The notes: generated by a model not told the origin, from the sequence alone. Positions 25,101-34,590 are shown, counted from the first letter of the stretch. The stretch: DNA of 64,000 nucleotides from Sipunculus nudus (GCA_026874595.1 CM049321.1:15391479-15455478); one strand, 5' to 3'. Numbers and translations: made by a program.

Positions 25101-28100
25101 ATTATTCAATAAATCAAAATTAGGCCTTATCATAATATATTGTATTAAATCAATGTGTCAAAATTGAATATTTATACAAGTATTACGATTGAGCATAGCT
25201 TTATTTGATTCATAATATTTGAAAAGACTTCATGGAATCATTTGTCTGGCATTGAGTTAAAGCTAGCTCCTTTCAGAACCACAAGAAAAAATGCCCATAC
25301 ATTAACCACAATTAGGCAGTAGAATTATTAGACGAAAACCAAAAGTTCTCTTCTGGTAATAAAAACATGTTGAGTTAATAATGTTGGTACAAAATATATG
25401 TTCATCATATTACCAGGGTGGTTAGAATTTCCATATGCATTTTCTGATTTTTTTTTTCTAAATAAACTCGTTACTGATAATGATGATCTAAAATGTGTGT
25501 CTTTCAAAACAGTAGTGTCTTTTTGGCATTGTAATGCCACATAATTGACCTCTCGCTCTATATTTCGAGCCAAAAAAAAACCTAGCGGAACATGCTAAAT
25601 GAGCATTCCTGATAAAATATATGTATAAAAATAAATAAAAATAAATGATTCATTAATTATAAACATAACATAAGCATAAGTTTGAGTAGAACGATAAATA
25701 AAATGAAACATGACTACAGGGTTAAAAAAGTGTGTGTAAAGTATTCGCGAACTGTGACACCAGCATGTTTTTTTTCAAAATAACTTTTGAATTACAGAAA
25801 CTGCAAATATTTGCTTTTAACAACAATAATAACAAGTATAATAAAACACCGACCCCTTATGTACATAAAACATAAGAAATATTTCATTCTTTATCCCTGA
25901 GTATCTCATTACCAGAAGAGCACTTGAAGTTGTTTGGAAAGGTGTTAGTGTCTTTTTTGTAGAAGGTTGTGTGTGGCGCAGACTTACCTTTAAACATGGG
26001 ACTTATCTTCCAAACGGTAACAGGTCCCAGGCTGGCAAACTGACCCAGGGAGACCTCCAGGAAAAACAGCGGTATCCCAACCAGCACCAGCATCAAAAAG
26101 TACGGGATGAGGAAAGCCCCTACGGTCAAATATATCATCCTCATAAAAGTACTTAACTTGCAGTGTCTTGTCGATATATTGCGAATTATATTATTTATTT
26201 ACTCATTAGTATTTATTTTTTTGTTATTAATATATAAATTTGTTTCTGTTTAATTCTATGATATTACAAAATGACATAACTATTGTCACCATCGTATAGC
26301 TGTTGTTATCATTACTCGACTTGAGACATAAAAGAAGAAATAATAACAAATAAAGAAAACAAAATAAAGCTCTCCCCTGAGGACGAACAACGTACGGAAT
26401 AGAAAACACCTGTAAAGCCAAAAATAAAAAGGTATGGTTCTCAGGCACCGTCCGCGTTAATTTTAACCCCCCCCCCCCCCGCATCAAAAGTTTTTAACTT
26501 GATTTTAATCTTTCAAGAAGATAAAATAATACAATTTTGTTAATATTTCCTTTTTTATGTAGTGCTTTTACCTGTTTAGCAAAACAATTCTGTTAATGTC
26601 ATTCTTTTCCCTGGTCATATCCTTTTTTTTCAAAACATACAAAAAAGGTAAAAAAAAAAAAATGGCCCGCCCGCACTGATTTTTCTGAAAAAAAAAATGC
26701 CTGAGAAACATACCTTTTTCTGCCTAATTAAATTTACATATTAATATTTTCTTTGCACTGAGTGATTCACTAACGATTCAATGGACAAAAGCACCTAAAA
26801 CTTGCCGAGCCGTAATTTTATTTGCTACCACTATAAATTAATCCGTGAATAGACGAGTACTTTTGATATTTGCTCTGGCACGTGACCAGTCCAGTGGACG
26901 TGGCGAAGCTACTTTGAACTTATTTGATTATAAAAATAATATAATGGAAAGGGTGGAAATTAATCCGGTTTGCCAAACCACGTCGTTTCAACATTGAGGA
27001 TACCTGATAAATATGTAAGCTACGTAGCATTTTCGCGTACTACGACTCCACATATGTCAAGATTTGTTGCATTAAGAAAGACTCGTGTAGGTCTATATAT
27101 GGTACCGAGGTTTGCTCTGGAACGTGACAGTTGTTTCCAAAAGATAATTAATGTCTTTAACGACGATTTCCCTCCAAGCGATTTCCTGTAATTTGCTTTG
27201 ATTTTCTGCCACATGCGACGACTCGTATAAATGTTTAAATGTGCTCAAAATTTTACTATTGCTGAAATTACGGCTACCTCATAAGTGTTTAATTAATTTT
27301 TTAATGGAGGCAACCTCCTCCTTTTATATATGCGGAATGTCTTAAGATTTCCTTTTCTCTTTTACTTGTGATAATGTTAAAGAGCGCCAGTACACGTTTT
27401 CACCCATTATTTAAACCAGGCGTCAAACAGGCCCAGTGTATACCGCATTGTCCTTTATGTGTAATATTCATCATTTTTTTCATAACTTTGAGGAATCCCC
27501 AAAGACGTACTATGTCAGTGATACACATTCCGGGTTACAAAAGACCCTCCATCTTTAAGGGTTCTGCTCTTACCGTGAACTACGGAAGCCGGTTATGACA
27601 GAAGTTTTTTACTACTGGGTATTGCTACTATACTTTCTACAAGACTGTAAAATCTACGATATCACAGGACATCTTAGAAAACTCTATTTTGAGATATCGT
27701 GAAAGGGAGGCAACACACGTTTTCTTTATTCTTTTTCTCCCTGGCTTCAAACAGGCCTGGTGTTCACCACACCTGTTGGTCCTATATGTGAAATCATTCC
27801 CATTGCAGCATGGTTCATACTTTGAGCAAACCCTGGTATTGGAGAGATACACCTTTCCACTCACCAACAACTTTTTTCAGAATTGTGCTCTATCCCTAAA
27901 ACCAAAAAGCTCTTTACGACTGGCGTTTGCAACTGGTGCTCTCACAGGCGATGATTTATAGTATTTTCTACGAATTCATAGTAAATCGTACTGGAATTGC
28001 ACCGTAGGAAATCGTACCGTGTGAGTGGTACTTCATATGGCGTGTGTTTAGGAGAGTGTGTGTGTATGTGTGCGTGTTCCACTTACCGCCGCCATTTTGA

Positions 28101-28460
28101 TAACACAGATACGGAAACCTCCACACGTTACCGAGGCCGACAGCGTACCCTATAAGGGTGAGGATAAACTCGAGCTGTCCGCCCCATCCCGCCCGGGCGG
28201 CGTCCGTACTCCCGTCAACTTCCGCCGGCTTTGTAGAAATCTCATTGTCTGCGACTGGTTCTGCCTTCCCGTTTGCAGCCTGCAGTAAAAAAATGTATTT
28301 ACCTTTTGTAGAAACGTCATAAAATACTTTTACGTAATCACAGAAACTCTCAGCATCTCTCTGTATATTGAAAACACGTGTACTTTTATAACTAGAATAA
28401 AGCACATACATAAAAAAATCACACGCGACCTTACACACACACAGACACACATACAAGGTT

Positions 28461-28519
<59 letters not shown>

Positions 28520-31063
28520 GAGCCGACTTTGTGTCATATCGGTTAATAGAAAATCCCGTTTATTGTCACATAAATCTGGAATCCCAAACCATTTCCTATA
28601 TATAATGGTAAATCTGACCGGTTGATTTCATGGAATATTGTCATAAACCCTTTTATTATCATGCTTGGAACCCTTTGCAGTGATACCAGTTCGCAGTTAC
28701 TATCACATCGAACGCCGACACGGCGATCAACGAGGCCAAGAGCCTGTAATCGGTCAGGCGTATCAAACGATCACATCTCCCACCTGTGTGCGGCAGGCAA
28801 GTGTAGTGATGCATGCGGGTCACTTCCCGTCACTTAGCTAATTAACGGCTTAAGATAACACTGTAATCCAGATTATTGCGTTTCTTCGTATGTTAGCAAT
28901 GGCGATGTTGGCGATCACATGTCATACATAATGATCTCCTGGCCTTTGCAAGGCCGTGGTTTACAACTCGGCCGAGATGATATGAGCGGTAAACGTTGCT
29001 TTCGCACATACAAATTCCCTTAGGACAAATCCAGTTGCATAATGAGGCCTAGTTACGGATAACCCCGACCCCTGGCGGCCTCACGTGGTATTACTCCAGG
29101 TGACCGCTTCATCAGTTGTTCACTTGATTTGTGGCAGTCACGTGTGATAACGGCGCGGTCAGTCACAGCTGACACGACTGGGAGCTCAGGTAAACAAAAT
29201 GACACGGCAGTGATGTCCAAAAATGGTCACAATTAAGGAAAAGACCCCGGTTTTGATTGTCAATTAGCGTGAATGACTGCTAATATAATCACGATACACC
29301 ATCTGTTGACAGGACCATTTCAGCGGTAAGTGTTTATGTCCGGTGACCTCCGGCAGGTGTAAGCTGTCGAGTATGTTTTCAAGTTCAAAATTATGCAGGA
29401 TACTTGACCAACAACCCGTTCAATCCCGTTTTATATTCCTTTAAAAAACATAAACAAACCAATTTCTCCATATATTTCTTGTATTTATGGTAATGATATA
29501 ATATATGGAATAGCTCAAAGACAACAATAACAATTTAACTTAATTACTATATTATTATAGCGTCAGTTTTGGGTGCTCCACTTCAGTGCTACAGTTTCAC
29601 CTGTGCCCTTCTACCATATATTGAAATTATTATCATATTTTATTTTTATACTTTATTTCTTTGTTTTATTCAAATCTGTGAAAATGTTGTAATAATGAAT
29701 ACTTGTATTTTCAGTTAATAGTTCCAGTTAAAATTTTAAAGCAAAAATTATTCATTAGGGAAGGCCCATTACCGAGTTATTAGAACATCACTTCTTTTCA
29801 CATATTAATATAATTTATGGTTTACCTATATGGTTGACTGAAAGAAAAATTGTGAAGGTATATTTTTTAATTTAATTTTGTTATCGTCCCACTTTTTTGT
29901 TTTGATTTTTAAAAGTGAATATGTTTTTTCAAAGTCATCAGAAATTAAAGATTGTTGTTATTCATTTTAAGATTGTTCATGCAATTAATGAATTTTTTGT
30001 TCAATGAATACACAATGTGTTTGTTACTTTCTTTTTAGAAAAAAGTCTTGTTTGGATATGGATTTTGCCTGAAAACAGAATCTACATTGTCGAGCTGGCA
30101 GCAAACATATCAGCATAAATCATCTTTATTTGAGGGAGAAGTTTGAACTGATGACATTACTCAGTACTGGCTGTTAATCCCTTAATGTTCATTTTTTTGG
30201 TGACATTGAACAATGATGTCAGGGGCAATATAAATTTGCTAATGGCATATCATTTCAATCTTTTGACTATAGTGTTATATACTCAACTAGAAAGTGTTGC
30301 ATATCATGTATGAAAATAATCAAAGAGAAATCTTTCAATACATGGTGTATACATATATGCCCATTTTGGCTAATGTCAGTTTTTAACCCATCTGCAAAAA
30401 TTAAAAAACTTATACATAAGAAATGGGTTTGCCTGGGAGTGCATTAGGATCATTGGAACAAAGAAAATTATCCTTTTTCAGTGATGTAATCCACTGTCTA
30501 AATGTTCATATGACCAGTAAACCCTCAGATTTCACAGTTCCAGGTTGGTTAAAAAAAAATTACTCTTTCGTTAAGCATTCCCTAATATATTTTAGTGTAA
30601 TATATGTTTCATTCAGTGATATGAATTTTCATGTACATTTTATATTTATTAAAAACAACTGGTTAGTTTATGTGTATGTGACCATACTATACTATAGAAC
30701 TTGTTCTCTAGAATATATGTACAATAAAATTATCATTATTTTGTTTAATCTCATGTTCTACTGTCTTTTAATCACATGTGTTGAACAATCTTCCTTTTGC
30801 CTCTGTATGTGTATGATTAGTTACAGTGTGAATGTCATAAAATGTGGTGTCTACTATATTGATCTGAAATGGCTTTGAACCTACATTAAGGCTGACAATG
30901 TACATTTATTTGACTAGCTTTGCCCTGGGACCACCTAATTTAATTTTGAAAAGCATGAACTGCAAACAAAACAAGATTAACCTTTGCTGTACACATTACT
31001 ACCTATACTACACAACTCATAATAAGGCATTTCATACATTTGTCTATGTATTCAAATAAACAT

Positions 31064-31103
<40 letters not shown>

Positions 31104-32968
31104 TATATATATATATACAAACAAATACAAACACATTTCAGGTAATTTTAAGTGTACAAAGAAGTATCCACATCCTTATCAATGTTGGCAAATTTGTTGT
31201 CATGCAGTTCTGTTTTACACATTAATCACACAAGAAACACTTTGGTCTTTTAACATTTGATATAATATGTATTAACAAAATCAACCATACATTCAAAGTT
31301 CAATCATCTGGTATCTTTATGTCCTGTGATTCACAGGTTGCACAAGCTGAAATATTGCCTTAACATTCTAGGCACATAATGTTATCCCTGTCTTATTACC
31401 TATTGGTCTAAATACTGCAGATCATTTTCCTTTGGGATCCACTTATTTTATTGTTTATGGCTTAATTATTTTAAGAAACTTTTACAACAAAGTGAGTGAA
31501 AGTTATTAGTTGAAAAGTTAGGTCATGACAGACTTAAATATTATATTAATTTAAATTAACAAATTAATATTCAAGGAAACTCTGGTTACACAGCTTTTTG
31601 ACAACACAACTGATAACTTTATTTTGAGTACTCAGAATAAGTTGAGTTAAAATATCATTAAATAAAAAAATAATTGCATGGAGCACACTTGTTTAACAAT
31701 TTATTATTATGGGGGGTGTGGGGGGGGGGGGGGGGGGGGAGTTGCCCATGGCTCATAAAATATTTATAACTGAAGGCACTGAGTGGAAGTAGGTACGAGG
31801 GTTGTGCTAATGGTTTAATCACTGACACACAAATTTAAATAAACCAACTGTTAAGAAAATCCACAACCAAACTCAAAATTATCTTCAGTGTAAATCTTTG
31901 GAACCTGGTCTGAGAGTGACAGCAAGCGCAAGCCAGCACGCGGGTCCCGCGTTATCGCCTCAGACAGGTGTCTGATTCCGTGCACGTTCCCCTCTCTGCA
32001 CTTGTAGTTGTACCCGCTTGATCACTGATAATCCCTTGCTCTACGTACCCGAGATGGTGCAAGAAGTATGATCAACAATACTTGGACATAATAAATCCCG
32101 GCAGAAAAACATAAACGAGAATGAATCCGATACGATGTGTTGACAGATACATGGAAAACACCACGTGAAGCTATTGTTTTGGTAATAGTGGTAGCGACCC
32201 AGAAACATCTGCGCATGCACAACGACCAGGTCATTGTATTCATGCAACCTAAATAAATATGCATGAGCCTGTAAAAGGTTCGTTCCATTACGTTACACAC
32301 TTTTGTAAGTGTTTCGACTGGAAAATCCTGTTAAAGGGTACACGAAAAGCTGGAGGTTTTGTGAGCACTTGAAGCACCCACTCCAAAATCTCAATCGCGG
32401 CGAAACGTCAAAATGATGACAATGGCATGATGATGCCCGCTGCCCGATCAGTTCTATTATAAAGACGGTAACGGAAGTTTGAGTCATTGATAGGATATCC
32501 TGAAAATAAGGCGCAATAGTCGGGGAAAGAATTATCTAGTCAAATAGTTTGCCCACGCATAACGTTATAACTGTGCCGCATATTTCCAAACATTTGACCT
32601 CATGACCCAGACGCTACGTCTCTTTCTGTTGGCGAGTCCGATTTTGTCAGTTTTTGCGGCATGCTGCAAAAAAACTTACAGGAAATAAATTGTAAGGTGC
32701 GCATAAACGTAATTTATTTTGCCGTTGTACAATAAAAATATTCATAAACAAGTCTGTTTCATTTTTATTGACGATTTATTAAATATAATTTGAGACATAA
32801 CTCTTCTTGTATGACTCAATAGGACATCGATGTTGAAGCCCGCATAATGTCACATCCCGGTTATTATCATAATTAACGTATGCACCAACGATATGACAAT
32901 AAGCGGGCTTGACTATATATATATTTATATATGCATATAGAGTGAGACCTTGCCTAATGACCACCCAA

Positions 32969-33022
<54 letters not shown>

Positions 33023-33534
33023 CATACATATATATATATATATTGTTGAAAATAATAAAATAACCAAAGATAAACAGAACCTTCATTTCTTGATCATTTG
33101 CTGTCTGTTTGCCAGTGATCATTTTATGTTACGCTCCTGCCACTGTGGGTAGAATTAGTTTGCTACCCGTCCCCAGGAAGGCCCAACGGGTCAGGACTGT
33201 TTAAAAATCCTTTTCTTGATCACACAGCTGCCACCATTCTTGTCTTACAGTAACTTGGGATAAGTATCTTCGGGGGAGGATTGTTATTCCATGTTACTAG
33301 AATTATTCATGTTGTTTATATCAATTTCATAGCTGTCATCAGTTAGTATTTGTGGTCCTTTAATCTACTTGTCTCTCCTCGCAGTGAGAAAGAGGTAAAC
33401 ACATAATAAGGAAGACAGAGGATGAGAAAGACAAAGATATACATAAAATGAAAGAGGAAAAGTGAGTAAACGAAACATATGAGGACAGACATACAGAGAG
33501 AGACAGAGGAGAGCGACAGAGAGAGATTGTGGCT

Positions 33535-33609
<75 letters not shown>

Positions 33610-33672
33610 GTAGATCAGGTAAATGTTTGGTCACTAATAGCTTACCTCATTTATCTCGTTATCAGCCGTCAT
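9329..33672 (-). CDS. SLC6-family Na+/Cl--dependent neurotransmitter transporter, glycine-transporter-like (15 coding exons, complete)
   Basis: Joining 33646-33672, 28087-28279, 25988-26119, 21361-21534, 19904-19952, 19171-19303, 18100-18234, 17148-17251, 15563-15687, 15012-15124, 14145-14279, 13597-13696, 11045-11145, 10640-10801 and 9329-9568 (minus strand) gives 1923 nt: 640 residues plus TAA, with all phases compatible and GT..AG at every junction. Family landmarks are present: TM1 [14 protein letters not shown] (residues 53-66), R63 and D451 as the likely extracellular gate, TM3 Tyr134, an EL2 cysteine pair C158/C167, TM6 [13 protein letters not shown] (283-295), and chloride-site residues Q289, S293, N325 and S329. 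SLC6 carriers import small amino acids or amines across the plasma membrane using Na+ and Cl-. TM1-TM3 and TM6 most resemble GlyT1/GlyT2; substrate is inferred, not shown. Another small neutral amino acid is the main alternative. The length is normal for the family and no frame is broken. Confidence 0.93.
9569..10639 (-). other. SLC6-like intron 14
   Basis: Contains a (GA)n/(AAAGA) tract at 9618-9660 and, at 10130-10350, a degenerate field of short 'atatcgg'/'acatcgg' elements. No exon recognised. Confidence 0.7.
10640..10801 (-). CDS. SLC6-like gene, coding exon 14 (TM11 end, TM12)
   Basis: Residues 508-561. [13 protein letters not shown] ends TM11, YVYPGWA is the conserved EL6 motif, and 534-552 form TM12. 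The donor GTAAGA follows GGWE. Reading through the donor would give a short alternative tail ending at 10568, so intron retention would truncate the C-terminus. Confidence 0.94.
11045..11145 (-). CDS. SLC6-like gene, coding exon 13 (TM11)
   Basis: Residues 475-507. [13 protein letters not shown] is the conserved cytoplasmic loop before TM11, which begins at [14 protein letters not shown]. It joins exon 12 across a 2.45-kb intron full of transposons, and exon 14 in phase 0. Confidence 0.94.
11272..11674 (+). repeat. 'ccgccaggagg' dispersed repeat with duplicated tail
   Basis: Starts ccgccaggaggacatgcgtttatccccg; continues with cagggaa, attgaaatttggtgtggatccg and a catcaa..catattc stretch. The tail (gaataag..gaa..gc.t.gcgttc.t..gaatgca.atttct) ends near 11530 and appears again, diverged, at 11598-11674. 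I know this type of repeat as widespread in animals but cannot name it safely. Confidence 0.7.
12490..12628. repeat. Old dispersed repeat, left part (interrupted by hAT element)
   Basis: Matches the reverse complement of 46432-46650: catatatgcgtatacagta, then ggaaatcccaagctttgacgtcactgatagtgtattcctct. The repeat resumes at 13356 after the inserted element. It is rich in 'cgtatgcg' and contains the CRE palindrome TGACGTCA at 12603-12610. Confidence 0.75.
12912..13095. mobile_element. pogo/Tigger-type MITE nested in the hAT element
   Basis: 184 bp, starting CAGTTAAACCTCGTTGTG and ending with the complement of CAGGGAAACCTCGTTGTG, flanked by TA at both ends inside (TA)n. The CAGT.AAACCTCGT end and TA target are typical of pogo-like elements. 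TGTCGAA motifs recur several times inside in both orientations. It has no coding capacity. Confidence 0.82.
13096..13263. repeat. (TA)n microsatellites
   Basis: TA runs at 13096-13141, 13152-13180, 13215-13237 and 13245-13263, separated by short unique pieces. They produce long apparent Ile/Tyr reading frames on both strands that are not genes. Confidence 0.95.
13356..13445. repeat. Old dispersed repeat, right part
   Basis: Continues the repeat broken at 12628: agcagatgacct...gcagct...ggccaggttttgctgcata, matching the reverse complement of about 46340-46432. Ends in a gcatacgcatacg run. Confidence 0.72.
13597..13696 (-). CDS. SLC6-like gene, coding exon 12 (TM10)
   Basis: Residues 441-473. 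[16 protein letters not shown] is TM10; D451 is the acidic partner of R63 in the outer gate. The end (SWIY) is followed by a Ser codon split with exon 13. Acceptor TTGTAG, donor GTAAGT. Confidence 0.94.
14145..14279 (-). CDS. SLC6-like gene, coding exon 11 (TM8-TM9)
   Basis: Residues 396-440, exactly 45 codons. [16 protein letters not shown] completes TM8 with the conserved E and the DEFP of the next loop. [16 protein letters not shown] is TM9. Acceptor TTTACAG, donor GTGAGC. Confidence 0.95.
14280..15011 (-). other. SLC6-like intron 10
   Basis: No repeat family or exon recognised. Intron 11 (13697-14144) and intron 9 (15125-15562) also show nothing beyond A+T-rich sequence. Confidence 0.6.
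15012..15124 (-). CDS. SLC6-like gene, coding exon 10 (EL4 and start of TM8)
   Basis: Residues 359-395. [16 protein letters not shown] is the EL4 signature (GPGLaFvaYPeal in glycine carriers). LGFSSQ at the end contributes S393/S394 at the expected Na2 position in TM8. Phase 0 at its end. Confidence 0.95.
15563..15687 (-). CDS. SLC6-like gene, coding exon 9 (TM7)
   Basis: Residues 317-357. [18 protein letters not shown] opens TM7; N325 and S329 are the TM7 chloride ligands, consistent with chloride-dependent transport. [13 protein letters not shown] leads into EL4. Acceptor CCGTAG, donor GTGAGT. Confidence 0.95.
15808..16105. mobile_element. Fold-back (long inverted-repeat) element in intron 8
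   Basis: Left arm about 15808-15935 (gctattagtgtagatttcggtt ... ggtcatttcct ... ggcctcatctcattaat) is matched by the reverse complement of about 15975-16105 (attaatgagatgggcc ... aggaaatgacc ... aaccgaaatctacaccaatagc). The arms are ~125 bp and imperfect, with a short centre. I see no clear target duplication and no coding frame. Confidence 0.72.
17148..17251 (-). CDS. SLC6-like gene, coding exon 8 (TM6)
   Basis: Residues 282-315. [14 protein letters not shown] is the family TM6 signature; Q289 and S293 are chloride/Na1-site positions. Gly295 occupies the position that is Gly in mammalian GlyT1 and Ser in GlyT2. The exon ends inside an Arg codon (CG|T) completed by exon 9. Confidence 0.95.
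17252..18099 (-). other. SLC6-like intron 7
   Basis: No exon or repeat family recognised. Contains the CRE palindrome TGACGTCA at 17389-17396. Confidence 0.6.
18100..18234 (-). CDS. SLC6-like gene, coding exon 7 (TM5 and EL3)
   Basis: Residues 237-281, an exact 45-codon phase-0 exon. TM5 is [22 protein letters not shown]3 follows with the GA..GI.FY..P motif common to SLC6 carriers and a possible N-glycosylation site at N273 (NFT). The acceptor is CCTAG and the donor GTAGGG. Confidence 0.95.
18235..19170 (-). other. SLC6-like intron 6
   Basis: A+T-rich. A short direct repeat (atatactatttttgtga) is followed by a perfect 8-bp hairpin, GGACGAAG at 19018-19025 and its complement at 19033-19040. 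Intron 5 (19304-19903) shows nothing notable. Confidence 0.55.
19171..19303 (-). CDS. SLC6-like gene, coding exon 6 (end of EL2, TM4)
   Basis: Residues 193-236. [18 protein letters not shown] ends EL2, and 210-229 form TM4, followed by KGINSLGK, the conserved GxxSxGK loop to TM5. Acceptor TTTGCAG and donor GTCAGC; ends in phase 0. Confidence 0.95.
19904..19952 (-). CDS. SLC6-like gene, coding exon 5 (49-nt micro-exon, EL2)
   Basis: Only 49 nt: residues 177-191 ([15 protein letters not shown]) with a split Ala codon before and a split Tyr codon (TA|T) after. It continues the glycosylated second extracellular loop; N177 (NMS) is a further N-glycosylation site. Read alone it runs into TAG/TAA at its 3' edge, but splicing at GTAAGT removes the stop. 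The -SHEY- before TM4 matches the PSxEY pattern of this loop in the family. Confidence 0.88.
20099..20434. mobile_element. TA-flanked MITE, copy 2 (intron 4)
   Basis: Best-preserved copy. Left end ggccaaaa...aaaggtatggttctcaggc, right end gcctgagaaccataccttt...ttttggcc, with TA on both sides (20097-20098, 20435-20436). Subterminal C-rich 'accgcccgc' blocks occur near both ends. Same orientation and interior as copies 1 and 3. Confidence 0.85.
20487..20913. mobile_element. TTAA-flanked MITE, copy A (intron 4)
   Basis: Starts AGGTGCCCAATCACCTACC and ends with the complement of AGGGGCCAAATCACCTACC (16 of 19 matching), bounded by TTAA at 20483-20486 and 20914-20917. A relative in opposite orientation lies at 41531-41790. 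TTAA targets are typical of piggyBac-type transposition, although these ends do not look like known piggyBac ends. No coding capacity. Confidence 0.75.
21361..21534 (-). CDS. SLC6-like gene, coding exon 4 (TM3 and start of EL2)
   Basis: Residues 119-175. TM3 contains [12 protein letters not shown], whose second Tyr of the YY pair (Y134) aligns with the substrate-contacting TM3 Tyr of the family. EL2 begins with the paired cysteines C158 and C167, spaced nine apart as in other SLC6 proteins, and an N-glycosylation site at N173 (NAS). Splice sites are TTGTAG and GTGAGT. Confidence 0.95.
21535..25987 (-). other. SLC6-like intron 3 (4.45 kb)
   Basis: The second-longest intron after intron 1. Notable only for a C-rich run at 23061-23080, a palindrome CGAACCGA-AC-TCGGTTCG at 22591-22608, a CRE palindrome TGACGTCA at 22653-22660, and an imperfect inverted pair (acgcacgcgtcag / ctgacgcatgcg) at about 23111-23190. 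No additional exon is needed by the protein, and none was found. Confidence 0.6.
25988..26119 (-). CDS. SLC6-like gene, coding exon 3 (TM2 and IL1)
   Basis: Residues 75-117, with split Gly codons at both ends. The exon holds TM2 ([21 protein letters not shown]) and the conserved SLGQFAS...[10 protein letters not shown] loop leading to TM3. The acceptor CCGTAG and donor GTAAGT fit. The ISPMFKG motif is shared with vertebrate glycine and proline carriers. Confidence 0.95.
26415..26724. mobile_element. TA-flanked MITE, copy 3 (intron 2)
   Basis: Left end aagccaaaaataaaaaggtatggttctcaggc, right end gcctgagaaacataccttt...tgcc, TA at 26413-26414 and 26725-26726. A C-run at 26467-26480 replaces the subterminal C-rich block of copy 2. 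Rest of intron 2 (26120-28086) shows no further family. Confidence 0.82.
28087..28279 (-). CDS. SLC6-like gene, coding exon 2 (N-tail and TM1)
   Basis: Residues 10-73 plus one base of codon 74. A hydrophilic N-terminal tail of about 30 residues is followed by [14 protein letters not shown] and the TM1 signature up to PYLCYQNGG. The unwound centre of TM1 (A55, G57, N60) supplies the Na1 and substrate carbonyl ligands in this family. Acceptor ACTGCAG and donor GTAAGT are both good matches to consensus. Confidence 0.95.
28465..28516. repeat. (TA)n microsatellite
   Basis: About 26 uninterrupted TA units 185 bp upstream (gene sense) of exon 2. Confidence 0.95.
31064..31118. repeat. (TA)n microsatellite with TTTA interruptions
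   Basis: TA units broken twice by a T. Confidence 0.9.
31711..31739. repeat. Poly-G run
   Basis: Twenty-seven G with a single TGT-type interruption on the plus strand; C-run in the sense of the SLC6-like transcript. Able in principle to form a G-quadruplex. Confidence 0.9.
32973..33043. repeat. (TA)n microsatellite
   Basis: TA units with a CATACATACA patch near the right end. Confidence 0.92.
33534..33606. repeat. (GA)n microsatellite next to the exon 1 donor
   Basis: About 36 GA units; in the sense of the transcript a (TC)n tract beginning 40 nt after the exon 1 splice donor. Confidence 0.95.
33646..33672 (-). CDS. SLC6-like gene, coding exon 1 (start codon)
   Basis: ATG at 33672-33670 opens nine codons (MTADNEINE) that end at a GTAAGC donor in phase 0, exactly what exon 2 needs. 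Exon 2 has no Met and is preceded by an acceptor, so an upstream start exon is required; this is the best candidate I found. It lies 5.4 kb upstream of exon 2. The true 5' end of the transcript cannot be seen. A longer 5' UTR or an alternative first exon is possible. Confidence 0.65.
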
Positions 33673-34182
33673 GTTACCTCGCTGATTAGAAGCTGACGTG
33701 TGGCGTATGTCTGAGGCATGTCGGAGATCGTTATCACTAAAAACTGTCACCTTTAACTTTAACGTAAACAAACACACCATATAAAGTGACAGATATATGT
33801 TACTATTGTTCATTGTTATTTACCTCTCCGTATCACGATATTGATGTACCACCGCCGCGGTGGACAAATACTCCATCCCTATGTATACTATACGTGTGGT
33901 CATTCAAGCTGAGCTTAGGATAAAACAAGATATCCACATCAAATTGAGATACGCTTTTGTGCATAGATAAGGTGTCCATTGTCAAGTAACGAAGAGTCAA
34001 ACCATACACTGTAGGTGTAAGGGTTAAACTCTGAACGACCATCATCGTTACTTTGGTAACAGCAGCTGGCAAGAAAGCCTGAGATGTAAATGCATAGAAT
34101 TAAAAGTTGCATTAGTAGTTCGCACCCAGTGGTATAGGTCAAATGTACCACACGTTCTTACCACAAAAAGATTTTTTTTTTT
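33673..34182 (-). promoter_or_regulatory. Presumed 5' flank or 5' UTR of the SLC6-like gene
   Basis: Sequence immediately upstream of the start codon. I cannot identify a TATA box or start site with confidence. A dispersed repeat begins at 34183, so unique upstream sequence is only about 500 bp. Confidence 0.3.
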
Positions 34183-34523
34183 CCGCCAGGAGGGTATGCT
34201 TTCATCCCCGTTTGTGTGTTTTTGTGTGTGTTAGGGTGTGCGTGTGTATGTGTGGGTTCGTTCACAACATAATTCATGAACTGAATATTATGAAATTTCC
34301 AGTGCATTCCGGGAAGGGGCCAATGAAGAAGCGGCTACAATGTGGAGTGGATCCGGCACATGATCTGTATTCAGGAACGTCATCAAGGCATATTCACAAA
34401 TGTAAATCACTTATACAGGAATCAGTGAATACGAATGAATGCAAACACATGTTAAGGAGCATCCCTCGATAGGGACCTCCAACATGGCGGAGTCTTGCAT
34501 TCCTTAGGATGCAGATTTCTGTT
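34183..34523 (+). repeat. 'ccgccaggagg' dispersed repeat, long copy
   Basis: Order of motifs as at 11272: ccgccaggagggtatgctttca, a (GT)-rich stretch, ttccgggaaggggccaa, gtggatccgg, catcaaggcatattcacaaat, and a tail ttgcattccttaggatgcagatttctg. Confidence 0.75.
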
Positions 34524-34590
34524 TATAATATCTGCTCATCACCCCTAGATATCTCTCGAGCAAAATTCATTTAAAATTGTTATATAGTAG

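Larger units (their letters stand above)
28280..33645 (-). other. SLC6-like intron 1 (5.4 kb)
   Basis: The region from 29500 to 31700 is very A+T-rich with open frames only by chance. It holds (TA)n at 28465-28516, 31064-31118 and 32973-33043, a G-run at 31711-31739, and a GA/CT tract near the donor. No alternative first exon was recognised. Confidence 0.55.

Noticed and set aside
27968-28537. 189-codon minus-strand frame taken as a whole protein
   Set aside because: Only 28087-28279 is exon 2 of the SLC6-like gene; the rest is intron and (TA)n read through.
30423-30878. 151-codon plus-strand frame
   Set aside because: Lies in very A+T-rich intron 1, with Phe/Ile/Tyr/Leu-rich composition expected by chance and no recognisable motif.
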